DNA of 64,000 nt, taken from the NCBI GenBank assembly GCA_009917555.1, contig QZDX01000001.1:1-64000 (forward strand), read 5' to 3'. The position numbers and the translations under genes were made by a program. Within the stretch, counting starts at the first letter, position 1, and each line of letters begins with the position of its first letter. The stretch comes from a bacterium 1XD21-13 (GTDB lineage Bacteria; Bacillota; Clostridia; Lachnospirales; Lachnospiraceae). Below are positions 1 through 7,120 of this stretch, in pieces. A model generated the notes under the pieces. It did not search any database, was not told where the DNA came from, and worked only from the letters and a program-made list of their open reading frames with translations.

Positions 1-71
1 GCTCTAAAGTGTTAAAATCCGAGGTGGCTCTCAAGCGATAAAACGGTGGCTCCGAAGCGTTAGAATATTCA
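1..71. mobile_element. Terminal repeats of an IS21-family-like insertion sequence (partial)
   Basis: Three imperfect units of about 23 bp follow each other (1-25, 26-47, 48-71). Each begins GGCTC, continues with AAGNG and ends in a TTAAAA/ATAAAA/TTAGAA block. Serial transposase-binding repeats of this kind, with an outer end in CA, are typical of IS21-family ends. The last unit ends in TTCA at 68-71, exactly where the downstream luxR reading frame becomes recognisable. The transposase genes would lie left of the window. The family name is from memory of such ends and was not checked by search. Confidence 0.55.
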
Positions 72-256
72 GTCTGGAATACAGCGAGATCGCCCAGACT
101 CTTTCTATCACAGAGAGGACCGTGAAATATCATGTTTCCAACATCCTGCAAAAAACAGGCTATGCCAACAAGACCCGCCTTGCCATAGCAGTTACAGGCA
201 AAAAATTTATTATTCCGAGCCTCCCGGAGGATCTGGACTTTGACATAACCAAATAA
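72..256 (+). pseudogene. C-terminal fragment of a LuxR-type response regulator
   Basis: The frame from 72 encodes the second half of a LuxR/FixJ helix-turn-helix: GLEYSEIAQTL, then SITERTVKYHVSNILQKTG and a short tail ending at TAA 254-256. Upstream, the same frame runs through the insertion-sequence repeats and meets a stop at 5-7. The receiver domain and the first HTH helices are therefore missing. The fragment was probably once the DNA-binding partner of the genes that follow, because a LuxR regulator beside a receiver-like gene and a LuxR-type sensor suggests one regulatory locus. It is unlikely to be expressed as a functional protein. Confidence 0.7.
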
Positions 257-272
257 CAGAGCACACAGCTTT

Positions 273-307
273 ATTTCCCGGTTTCAATGAAGCCGGGAAA
301 TTTTTTT
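273..307 (+). terminator. Intrinsic terminator after the luxR remnant
   Basis: A 13-bp stem (273-285 with 289-301, one G-U pair) closes a 3-nt loop and is followed by a run of T. It ends the truncated luxR transcript before the next gene. Confidence 0.8.
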
Positions 308-411
308 GAGAAAACTTCAAAAAACTGTACTCAGGGACAGTGCGAGAAAATGGCTTCTTCGCTATACTGGTATCATCAAAGGATTCAAAATGATTGATAG
401 GAGGCCGCCTT

Positions 412-795
412 ATGCGAAGAATCGTGATTGATATGCAGAATGTCCTGTTTGCGGACGCAGTAGCCGAAGCCTTACGCAACTTTGATTCCAATCTGGAACC
501 AGTCATGAGCGAGAGCCCGGACAAAACTCTGTCGCTATGTGATGCTGTGCTTGCAAATGTTCTGATTATGGAAGTTACCGTATACACATCCTGGACACTG
601 GAGGAGCGGCTAAAAATCCGAAACGCTCTGAAAAAGGCTCAGCCAGATTGCAAGATCGTGCTGGTGGTGGATGAAAACACAGAGAAAAAGCTGGCGGACA
701 GGGTGCGGCAGGCCAAGAAGGATGGTCTGGTAGACAATTTTATTTACGGTTCCGTTTCTTCCAGCTATCTCTCCGCTGTCATTGACGCACTTTAG
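412..795 (+). CDS. Receiver-like (pseudo-receiver) regulatory protein
   Basis: This 127-residue protein has the length and strand pattern of a CheY-type receiver: IVIDMQNVLF at the start, VLIMEVT in the middle, CKIVLVVDEN later, then a C-terminal helix. No output domain follows. The position that normally holds the phospho-acceptor Asp carries Glu (E54 in VLIMEV), and the usual conserved Lys near the end appears replaced (FIYGS). It may therefore act without phosphorylation; that is inference. The start at 412 is chosen over an in-frame ATG at 394 because GGAGG lies 8 bases before it. The gene lies between a broken luxR gene and a solute-binding lipoprotein gene, all on the same strand. Confidence 0.6.
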   Translation: MRRIVIDMQNVLFADAVAEALRNFDSNLEPVMSESPDKTLSLCDAVLANVLIMEVTVYTSWTLEERLKIRNALKKAQPDCKIVLVVDENTEKKLADRVRQAKKDGLVDNFIYGSVSSSYLSAVIDAL

Positions 796-840
796 GACAG
801 AGGCTGGTGAGGACCATGCAGGGTATAGGAGGACACCAAA

Positions 841-2190
841 ATGAAAAAATTATGTATTTTCTTTCTCACCATCATACTGCTGGTGGGCATGACCGGCTGT
901 GGAAATAAGGTTACAAACGATCCCATCACATTGACGATGTGGCACGTCTATGGAAGTCAGACAGAAACGCCGCTCAATGTAATGATCGATGAGTTTAACC
1001 AAACGAAGGGGAAAGAAAGCGGTATTGTTATTTCTGTTGTCTCCGTCACAAATTCTACCGCTATTGACGATGCGCTGATTGCCTCTGCCAATAACGAACC
1101 GGGGGCGGTTCCCATGCCGGATCTGTTCACGGCCTATCCGAGGGTGGCGGAAGAGATTGGGCTTGACCGGCTCTTGGATTGGAGTGGTTATCTTTCAGAG
1201 GAAGAACGCTCTGCTTATGTGGATGAGTTTCTGGCAGAAGGCGTTATAGATGGACGGCTGGTTATGCTGCCCATCGCCAAATCAACAGAACTGTTATTCT
1301 TAAACAAGACGATATTTGACCGCTTTGCCGCTGACACAGGAGTATCGGAAGAAGAGCTTCTCCATTTTGAATCTCTCTTTGCTCTGTGCTGCCAATACTA
1401 CGATTGGTCAGGCGGCGCAGAGATGTTCCAAATTAACGACTTCTATCACTACTTCCTGGTCAATGTCTCCGGGCTGGGCGGACAGTTCATTCGGAATGGA
1501 AAGCCGGACCTGTGCAGTGCAGAATTTGAACAAGCCTATCTGCCAATGGCCCGTGCGGCGATCCATGGAGGACTTTGTACTGGTGACGGTTATGCTTCCG
1601 ACCGCTGGAAAACAGCCGAGGTTATCAGCAATATCGGTTCCACAGCAGGGATGTTGTATCTGAGGGACTATGTAACCTACCAGGACAATACCACCGAAGA
1701 AATTGAAACAGCGGTATATCCCTACCCCACCTTTTCTGATGCCTCGCCAGTGGTTATACAAAGGGGAACTGGTTTGTTTTCCATGAAAAGTGAGGACGAG
1801 CGAAAAAATAGAGCCGCCGCCATTTTTGGAAAATGGATCACACAGAAAGAACACAATCTGGACTTTGTGATTGCTTCCGGCTATTTGCCGGTTACGGAAA
1901 ATGCCTTTTCTGCTCTGTTTTCAAATATAGATACGATTGAGAATGAGAAATCCCATATGCTCTATGGTGCGGTGGACCAAATGTATGGCTCCTACTCCTT
2001 TTGCCCTTTGCCGCTGTATGACGCTTCCGGCGAAGCGCAATCCAGGTTTGAGGAGACCGCAAAGAGCATATTGTCTGCTGCCCACCGGGACTATATCAGC
2101 CGCATAGAGCGCGGGGATGACCCGGAGACAGTGATGTCAGAACTCCTTGACTCTTCGCTTTCGGAAATTCAGGAGGCCGTAGAGCGGTGA
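841..2190 (+). CDS. Extracellular solute-binding lipoprotein (family 1)
   Basis: This 449-residue protein resembles the substrate-binding component of sugar-type ABC importers. It has an N-terminal signal with lipobox VGMTGC, which would anchor Cys20 to the outer face of the membrane. The mature part begins ITLTMWHVYGSQTETPLN, a typical family-1 opening, and carries segments such as ELLFLNKTIFDRF seen around the ligand cleft. GGACACCAAA-type spacing from an AGGAGG site supports the start. No permease or ATPase gene is nearby. The next gene encodes a membrane LuxR-type sensor 18 bp downstream, so the binding protein may present a ligand to that sensor instead of feeding a transporter. That role is inference. 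Confidence 0.8.
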   Translation: MKKLCIFFLTIILLVGMTGCGNKVTNDPITLTMWHVYGSQTETPLNVMIDEFNQTKGKESGIVISVVSVTNSTAIDDALIASANNEPGAVPMPDLFTAYPRVAEEIGLDRLLDWSGYLSEEERSAYVDEFLAEGVIDGRLVMLPIAKSTELLFLNKTIFDRFAADTGVSEEELLHFESLFALCCQYYDWSGGAEMFQINDFYHYFLVNVSGLGGQFIRNGKPDLCSAEFEQAYLPMARAAIHGGLCTGDGYASDRWKTAEVISNIGSTAGMLYLRDYVTYQDNTTEEIETAVYPYPTFSDASPVVIQRGTGLFSMKSEDERKNRAAAIFGKWITQKEHNLDFVIASGYLPVTENAFSALFSNIDTIENEKSHMLYGAVDQMYGSYSFCPLPLYDASGEAQSRFEETAKSILSAAHRDYISRIERGDDPETVMSELLDSSLSEIQEAVER

Positions 2191-2208
2191 CACAAAAGGG
2201 GGAAAACC

Positions 2209-3888
2209 ATGATACTACGCCTAAAAGAAATCAGATCCGTACTGGAGGCGGCTCAGACGCAGAGCGTTTCCATGCGCCGCCGCCTGATGCTCTATCTTTT
2301 TACCATAATGCTCTTTTTTGCGTTCTTGATTGCTATGCTATTGTTCCTTTTCGGTGCAATCGATCCTATTGGATATGAAATTGAGCGGGCTTTAAGCAAT
2401 CAACTTGAGAACTCTGTAAACTCCATAGAGCATCAAAGCAATGATCAGGCAGCCTATGTGCTTGCCTTTTCCCAACAGATAACAGCGGCAGTCAAAGACG
2501 AACTTTCAGATGCTGGGATTACCTTCAACGAACTTCGCAATACTCCTGACGCACTGGAGTCCATGCAAAACAGGCTCTTTGATATCGTCAGCAGCAATAT
2601 GAAACTTGCACCTTGCAGCGGAGCATTTTGCTTTTTGAAAACAACGGTCAACGATGCACTGCCTGATAAAAGCTATAATGGGCTGTATCTAAAGTTTGCA
2701 AATCTTTATGCGGAAAACACAATCCATAATGATGTATGTCTTTTTCGTGGATTTTCTACTGTCGCACGAGAAAAAAACATCAATCTCCATAGTACATGGC
2801 AGTTGGAAACACAAGAGGGGTTATTCCCGGAAATCGACGGAGAGATGTCCGGCAAAAGCGAGAGCATCTCCGGCGCCTTCTTTCTTACATCCGTTTATAA
2901 ACTGCCTGACACATGGGAAAGTGTGCGCTTTCTCTGTATACCTGTTTTAGATTCTGGTGGCAACACGATTGGCGTGTGCGGCTTTGAGATCAGCAGCCTG
3001 TATTTTTCACTTTCCCATAAGACGATGGGAAGCGGCCAGGCGCATATCTTCTGCGCTTTGCTGACGGAAGATTCGGATTGTTATGTAGGGCAGATCGCCG
3101 GGAATCAATCTGGTTATTTTCCACCAATTGAAAATTCTTTTTCTGTTGAGAACGGATCAAGCCTGACTACCTTCCATAGCGGAGACACTGAATTTGTTGG
3201 TAAGACCCAGGAACTAACAATAGGGACTACTGCCCATATGGTTGCTGCCATGCTCCCTGCCACAGAATATCAGGCGCTTGTGCAGACGGTGCGGCTCAAA
3301 ATTGCCGCATTCTTGTTTATCGCTTCTTTTGCCATTTTGGCCTCCATTCTTTGGGGCAGCAAAAAATATGTTGCACCCATATTAAAAGACTTGGAACAGA
3401 TTAAAACTAACACAGACCGGACGCAGAGCGAGTCTCATGTTTTGGAGATTGAGGACCTCTTTGCTTTCCTCGCAGAACAGGACCGAGAACACGAGGCAGC
3501 TTTATCCGCTTTGAACCAGGAGCGACTGGAAGCTGAGAGCAGACAAGAACGGCTACAAAGCAAACTGGAACAGACCAGCAGTGATCTTGGGTCCGCGCAG
3601 GCAGAAATTGCCCGACTTGCCTATTCCAGAAAACAAGAGATCGATCCCGACGATTTTCAATATTTTTTGGAAGGGATTAGTCAACTTACTCCAACAGAAA
3701 GAAAGGTCTTTGATCTGTATCTTGAGGGGAAAAACGCAAAAGAGATCATTGCGATCTTAGGAGTTACAGAAAATACATTAAAGTTTCACAACAAGAATAT
3801 CTACAACAAACTGGGAGTTTCGTCCCGGAAACAACTCCTTCGTTATGCCACTTTGATGAAACAGCAGGAGGAAAATGATCAGCAATAA
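2209..3888 (+). CDS. Membrane-anchored sensor with C-terminal LuxR-type HTH
   Basis: The 559-residue protein has a transmembrane segment near residues 27-50, a large extracytoplasmic region to about 360, and a second membrane segment near 362-382. A charged coiled coil follows (about 425-480), then a LuxR-type HTH (LTPTERKVFDLYLEGKNAKE, then VTENTLKFHNKNIYNKLGV). The layout suggests a one-component receptor that binds DNA while sitting in the membrane. No histidine-kinase or cyclase motifs are visible. It starts 18 bp after the lipoprotein gene with a GGGGG ribosome site and is probably co-transcribed. The extracellular region resembles a dCACHE-type fold by layout only. Its targets are unknown. 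Confidence 0.7.
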   Translation: MILRLKEIRSVLEAAQTQSVSMRRRLMLYLFTIMLFFAFLIAMLLFLFGAIDPIGYEIERALSNQLENSVNSIEHQSNDQAAYVLAFSQQITAAVKDELSDAGITFNELRNTPDALESMQNRLFDIVSSNMKLAPCSGAFCFLKTTVNDALPDKSYNGLYLKFANLYAENTIHNDVCLFRGFSTVAREKNINLHSTWQLETQEGLFPEIDGEMSGKSESISGAFFLTSVYKLPDTWESVRFLCIPVLDSGGNTIGVCGFEISSLYFSLSHKTMGSGQAHIFCALLTEDSDCYVGQIAGNQSGYFPPIENSFSVENGSSLTTFHSGDTEFVGKTQELTIGTTAHMVAAMLPATEYQALVQTVRLKIAAFLFIASFAILASILWGSKKYVAPILKDLEQIKTNTDRTQSESHVLEIEDLFAFLAEQDREHEAALSALNQERLEAESRQERLQSKLEQTSSDLGSAQAEIARLAYSRKQEIDPDDFQYFLEGISQLTPTERKVFDLYLEGKNAKEIIAILGVTENTLKFHNKNIYNKLGVSSRKQLLRYATLMKQQEENDQQ

Positions 3889-3926
3889 CGCTTGAGAATC
3901 AGCAGTTGCGCTACTTGGCGAGCAGT

Positions 3927-3990
3927 GCATTTGTTCCCACAAATGCTCAAAATGGACTTCCAGCGTGACCGCTGGAAGTCCATTTTTGCT
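3927..3990. terminator. Double hairpin, bidirectional terminator
   Basis: An 8-bp stem with a 4-nt loop (3927-3946) is followed by a perfect 17-bp stem with a 4-nt loop (3949-3965 with 3970-3986). The long stem begins with AAAA and ends with TTTT, so it can terminate transcription from both sides. It separates the plus-strand sensor gene from minus-strand element genes. Confidence 0.7.
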
Positions 3991-4332
3991 CGTTGGGGCC
4001 GTACCCCAAACCCCGTGAACAGCCCCGTAGCCGGGGCTGGCTGCGCGTTCGGTTCCCGTATACTCGATGTCTCCGAGCTGCCCGTTCTCATAGCGGAGGC
4101 GCTGCCTGGTGAGGTACCCGTGCCGCTCCAGCTCTTTCAGGGCGGTAGTGATTGAATCCACGCCGTCCTTGCAGATATGGGCGAGCCCCTTTGTGGTATA
4201 GTCCCAATCTTCCGGCAGCGACAGCATGAGCGAGAGAAGCCCCTTTGCCTTTAAGGACAGTTCTGTATTGCGTAGGTGGTGGTTGCACATGATTGTGAAG
4301 TCCTTTGTTTTTTCTACCCGGAATACAGCCAT
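3987..4332 (-). pseudogene. Truncated HTH replication-initiator-like protein of a conjugative element
   Basis: The first 91 residues form a clear winged-helix domain: MAVFRVEKTKDFTIMCNHHL, then LSLKAKGLLSLMLSLPEDWD and an HTH with ITTALKELERHGYLTR. This is the N-terminal part of a protein common in Tn1549-like conjugative elements, where full length is normally well over 200 residues. After GDIEYT the sequence loses resemblance to the family. The frame stays open by chance through the hairpins and into the 3' end of the neighbouring sensor gene, to a stop at 3778. I treat it as a gene whose 3' part was lost by deletion. A good ribosome site (GGAGG) precedes the ATG at 4332. Confidence 0.55.
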
Positions 4333-4361
4333 AACAAAAACCTCCTTCCTTTCCCTCCGGG

Positions 4362-4886
4362 CTACAAGGCGCGGTCCTTGCGGTCATAGTGCAGATGGCC
4401 GCCCGGCGCAACCTTCGCATGGTTTTTCAGTCTGACCTCGCCCCGTTCCTGGCTGTCTAAAAATTTCTGGTAGCCGGCATCCGTAAGGAACAGGCGCATC
4501 TTGTCGCCTTTATCCCCGACAGGGGCATTACCTGAAAGCACGTCAAAGACAATCATGTGCTTTACTTCCGGGTCAAAGCGTTCCAGGGCCATGATGTCAT
4601 GCCCCTTCAATTTCTCCGCACCGGATTTCTGCCTGGCCTCTGCCAGTAGTTCCCCCATCGTCTTAGGTCCTGCCGGAATCCGGTAGTTTTTCCGAATATC
4701 CTGAATGAGCGCCAGACAGTCTTTTTCCGGCATGGCGTCCAGCTTTCGCATAAGCTCCGCCGCCGTTTTCCTCTTTACCGGGTCCGGTATATAGGGGAGG
4801 CACATGCGCAGCTCATAAGTGACACCTGATTTCCCATAGCCTTCCGTCTGGAAGATCAGGCGCTTTTCCATTTCGTTCAGTTCCAT
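4362..4886 (-). CDS. Conserved hypothetical protein of Tn1549-like conjugative elements
   Basis: This 174-residue protein begins MELNEMEKRLIFQTEGYGKS and ends HAKVAPGGHLHYDRKDRAL. The start at 4886 is preferred to an upstream in-frame ATG (4979) because AAAGGAG lies just before it, and because the upstream stretch crosses a hairpin. The C-terminal half, with MALERFDPEVKHMIVFDVL, looks like a small soluble domain. I recognise it only as an accessory gene usually found beside the HTH gene that follows it here, 29 bp downstream. No enzymatic motif is visible. Confidence 0.6.
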   Translation of the reverse strand: MELNEMEKRLIFQTEGYGKSGVTYELRMCLPYIPDPVKRKTAAELMRKLDAMPEKDCLALIQDIRKNYRIPAGPKTMGELLAEARQKSGAEKLKGHDIMALERFDPEVKHMIVFDVLSGNAPVGDKGDKMRLFLTDAGYQKFLDSQERGEVRLKNHAKVAPGGHLHYDRKDRAL

Positions 4887-4917
4887 GTGAATCTCCTTTC
4901 TCCTGAAAATGGATATG

Positions 4918-4952
4918 AAAAAAGGGCGTCCACCTATAAAAGTGAAACGCCC
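4918..4952 (-). terminator. Hairpin with T-run in the leader of the minus-strand genes
   Basis: GGGCGT (4924-4929) pairs with ACGCCC (4947-4952) around a 17-nt loop. On the minus strand it is followed by six T. It would stop transcription entering from the right, or attenuate the leader of the gene starting at 4886. The rest of 4953-5143 shows one further weak hairpin and no gene. Confidence 0.5.
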
Positions 4953-5143
4953 ACAGCAATCAGCGGCCAGACAATACACCGGACCGCTGGCGTTATTAAA
5001 TTTTGTCGTTAATGAAACAGCCTCCTTTTTTCGATATTTTTCTCGTCAGATTTCAACTTGGAAAAGGAATTGAATAAATGACGGCAAACGCGTGGACTCC
5101 TTGAAAATAAAGGCTTTTTCCGTTTGTCGTTATTATACCGTAA

Positions 5144-5320
5144 CGGCATTCGCACGTTTCGTTGTTAATCAGCATGGGATTTTCGGCGGTATCAATCGGG
5201 AACAGGGTAGGGCATGAAAGTGTGGATATTACGTTTCGATACGCCCATATGTTCCCGACAGAACAGATACAAATGGCAGAGTTGTTGAACGCAGAATTTA
5301 AGGAGGGTACAGAAGCATGA
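5144..5320 (+). pseudogene. C-terminal stub of a tyrosine site-specific integrase
   Basis: The frame from 5144 to the TGA at 5318-5320 encodes RHSHVSLLISMGFSAVSIGN, then RVGHESVDITFRYAHMF and a short tail. These match the catalytic C-terminus of tyrosine recombinases: the Arg of the HxLRH box, the GH box, and the Tyr in FRYAH. A TAA lies directly before the Arg codon, and nothing upstream continues the enzyme. The 5' part was therefore removed at a junction close to 5143. The stop overlaps the start of the next gene (ATGA), so the stub marks the original order integrase-mobC of a mobilisable element. Confidence 0.75.
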
Positions 5321-5706
5321 GCGGCACACACAAATATCCAACAATCAGTTTTCACATTTCTCCCAGAGAACGGGAAGAAATCGAAGCAAAGATTTTTGCA
5401 AGCGGCATGAAAAAGAAAGATTATTTTGTCCGCTCCTGTATTTACAATCGTGTATGTGTGGTGGGGAAAAAAGAAACGGTATATCAGATTGTGGAAAAAT
5501 TACAGGAAATGCAGAACCGCATGGAAGAACTGGCAGAGCAGATAAAAGGCGAAAAGCCAGAGGTCACTACCGAAGAAATCAGAGAGTTGCAGACATCTTA
5601 TGAGGATATGTTGAAAGCAATCCTTTGGATGTTGGACGGTGCAAAATATCTGTGGCAGGGAAATACCAACGGAGAAGAAAAAAGCCCCGACAGCGGCAAC
5701 TGTTAG
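5317..5706 (+). CDS. MobC-like relaxosome accessory protein
   Basis: This 129-residue protein begins with a ribbon-helix-helix type segment: YPTISFHISPREREEIEAKI, then SGMKKKDYFVRSCIYNRV. A coiled coil follows at about 50-95. Proteins of this type bind the transfer origin with a relaxase and help nick DNA. The start overlaps the integrase stub stop (ATGA) and has GGAGG 10 bases upstream. A RepA-like ATPase and a MOBV relaxase follow on the same strand, which supports the mobilisation role. It lacks the longer C-terminus of plasmid MobC proteins. Confidence 0.7.
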   Translation: MSGTHKYPTISFHISPREREEIEAKIFASGMKKKDYFVRSCIYNRVCVVGKKETVYQIVEKLQEMQNRMEELAEQIKGEKPEVTTEEIRELQTSYEDMLKAILWMLDGAKYLWQGNTNGEEKSPDSGNC

Positions 5707-5804
5707 GGCTGTGATAACTGGAAAACCTCTGTTATCAGTATCCACAATACAAGTATAGCAGAGGTTTCTTTCAGTGACAATGATTTTCAGAAATGGAGGG
5801 CATT

Positions 5805-6782
5805 ATGGAAGAAACCAAAACAGAATTACAGTTGATTAAATTGTCGGAGATACAGTCGCAGGAAGTTTCTTGGCTGTGGTTTCCGTTTATCCCTTATGGC
5901 AAGCTGACTATTGTTCAAGGCGATCCGGGCGATGGAAAGACAACATTTGTGCTTAACATAGCGGCGAAGCTGACAAAAGGTGAGGGTTTAGACAATGAAA
6001 TGAAACTTACAGAGCCTTTGAATGTAATCTATCAGAGTGCAGAGGACGGTCTTGCCGATACGGTAAAGCCCCGATTGGAACAGGCGGGGGCAAACTGTGA
6101 GAAAATCTCGGTCATTGATGAAAAGATAAAATCCCTTTCCATGATAGATGAACGGTTGGAGCAGGCTGTGATAAAGACGGGCGCAAAGCTGCTGATTTTA
6201 GACCCGATTCAAGCCTATTTGGGCGGCGGTATGGATATGAACCGTGCGAATGAAGCGAGGGACATGACAAAGAAGTTGGCGGCACTGGCAGAGAAATACC
6301 AGTGTGCGATTGTCCTTGTCGGTCACATGAATAAAGCGGCGGGAAATAAGGCGGCATACCGGGGAATGGGTTCGATTGATTTCTTTGCAGTCGCAAGAAG
6401 CGTTTTGTTGGTTGGCAGGGTAGAGGGAGAAGAAAATATAAGGGCTGTGGTGCAGATAAAAAATAACCTTGCGGCGTTCGGACACCCGAAAGCATTTGTA
6501 CTGTCCGAGGACGGTTTTCAATGGTTAGGGGATTATGAGATTACCGCTGATGAAGTCTTAGGCGGCATTGCCCCGAAAGCAAATAAAATGGAACAGGCAA
6601 AGCGGCTGCTCCGGGAACTGGCAGAAACAAACAATGCCATGCAGAGCAATGAGATTTTCAACCTTGCGGACGAGCAGGGCATATCAAAGCGGACACTGGA
6701 AAATGCAAAGAAAGAGTTAGGCGTCCAGGCAAAGCGGATAAACAATACGTGGTACTGGGAACTGGATAAAATCAGACAGTGA
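5805..6782 (+). CDS. RepA-like AAA ATPase / replicative helicase of a mobilisable element
   Basis: This 325-residue protein has a RecA/DnaB-type ATPase core. A Walker A motif (GDPGDGKTTFV) lies near residue 40 and a Walker B-like strand (AKLLILDPIQAYLGG) near 130, and later GHMNKAAG and GSIDFFAVARS are typical of the RepA/hexameric helicase group. The C-terminal 70 residues form a winged-helix region ending WYWELDKIRQ. ATPases of this group support replication or stability of mobilisable elements. The start at 5805 is chosen over 5793 because GGAGGG precedes it by 6 bases. It lies between mobC-like and relaxase genes. Confidence 0.8.
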   Translation: MEETKTELQLIKLSEIQSQEVSWLWFPFIPYGKLTIVQGDPGDGKTTFVLNIAAKLTKGEGLDNEMKLTEPLNVIYQSAEDGLADTVKPRLEQAGANCEKISVIDEKIKSLSMIDERLEQAVIKTGAKLLILDPIQAYLGGGMDMNRANEARDMTKKLAALAEKYQCAIVLVGHMNKAAGNKAAYRGMGSIDFFAVARSVLLVGRVEGEENIRAVVQIKNNLAAFGHPKAFVLSEDGFQWLGDYEITADEVLGGIAPKANKMEQAKRLLRELAETNNAMQSNEIFNLADEQGISKRTLENAKKELGVQAKRINNTWYWELDKIRQ

Positions 6783-6795
6783 CGGAAAGGCAAGG

Positions 6796-6900
6796 CAACA
6801 GCGCAACAATGCAGGGTATTAGAATTTTGCAGTCTTGAAATTGCGTTCTTGAAGATTGCAAGGTTGCAAAAATTATAGACATTGCAATGTTGCGCTGTTG
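6796..6900. repeat. Inverted repeat pair enclosing TTGCA-type repeats
   Basis: CAACAGCGCAACA (6796-6808) is perfectly complementary to TGTTGCGCTGTTG (6888-6900). Outside this core the match continues with a few mismatches. The 79 bases between contain several short TTGCA/TTGCAA/ATTGC motifs, for example at 6829-6833 and 6855-6869. Such a layout suits a binding region for a replication or transfer protein. Confidence 0.5.
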
Positions 6901-6940
6901 GGAGAAAGCCGGAAAGCGGCGGTATCAAGGCAGCGAAAAG

Positions 6941-7064
6941 CCATCCCGTCCGTAAGGATGGTATGCTGTCCAACGGACAGCTTGCCCCCGGCAGGGCGCA
7001 AAGGCACTTTTGATAGAGCGTAGCCTGTCGAAAGTGCTTTTGCGTTACTTTCGCAGAAAGTAAC
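6941..7064 (+). other. Candidate transfer origin (oriT) hairpin cluster
   Basis: Four hairpins follow one another just before the relaxase gene. They are CCATCC/GGATGG (6941-6961), CTGTCC/GGACAG (6966-6980), GCACTTTTGA paired with TCGAAAGTGC (7004-7037, one mismatch) and a perfect 9-bp stem GTTACTTTC/GAAAGTAAC with a 3-nt loop (7044-7064). MOBV relaxases nick at hairpins placed immediately upstream of their genes. The exact nick site is not identified. Together with 6796-6900 this fills the 338-bp gap between the two genes. Confidence 0.5.
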
Positions 7065-7120
7065 AAAGGCTATGCGCCGTATCCGGCGCTTATTACCCAA
7101 TAGGGAGAAAGGAAAATTTA

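Noticed and set aside
1-71. Short tandem repeats considered as a CRISPR remnant
   Set aside because: Units are imperfect, directly abutting without spacers, and fit insertion-sequence ends better.
3778-3986. Continuation of the minus-strand HTH frame to a stop at 3778
   Set aside because: The sequence after about residue 91 has no family resemblance, crosses two hairpins and overlaps 110 bp of the convergent sensor gene, so it is read-through of a truncated gene.
4088-4420. 110-residue minus-strand frame over the HTH gene start
   Set aside because: It overlaps the HTH gene and the end of the upstream accessory gene in another frame, with no recognisable domain.
5053-5355. 100-residue minus-strand frame over the integrase stub
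   Set aside because: The plus strand here encodes conserved integrase motifs, so the minus frame is a shadow.
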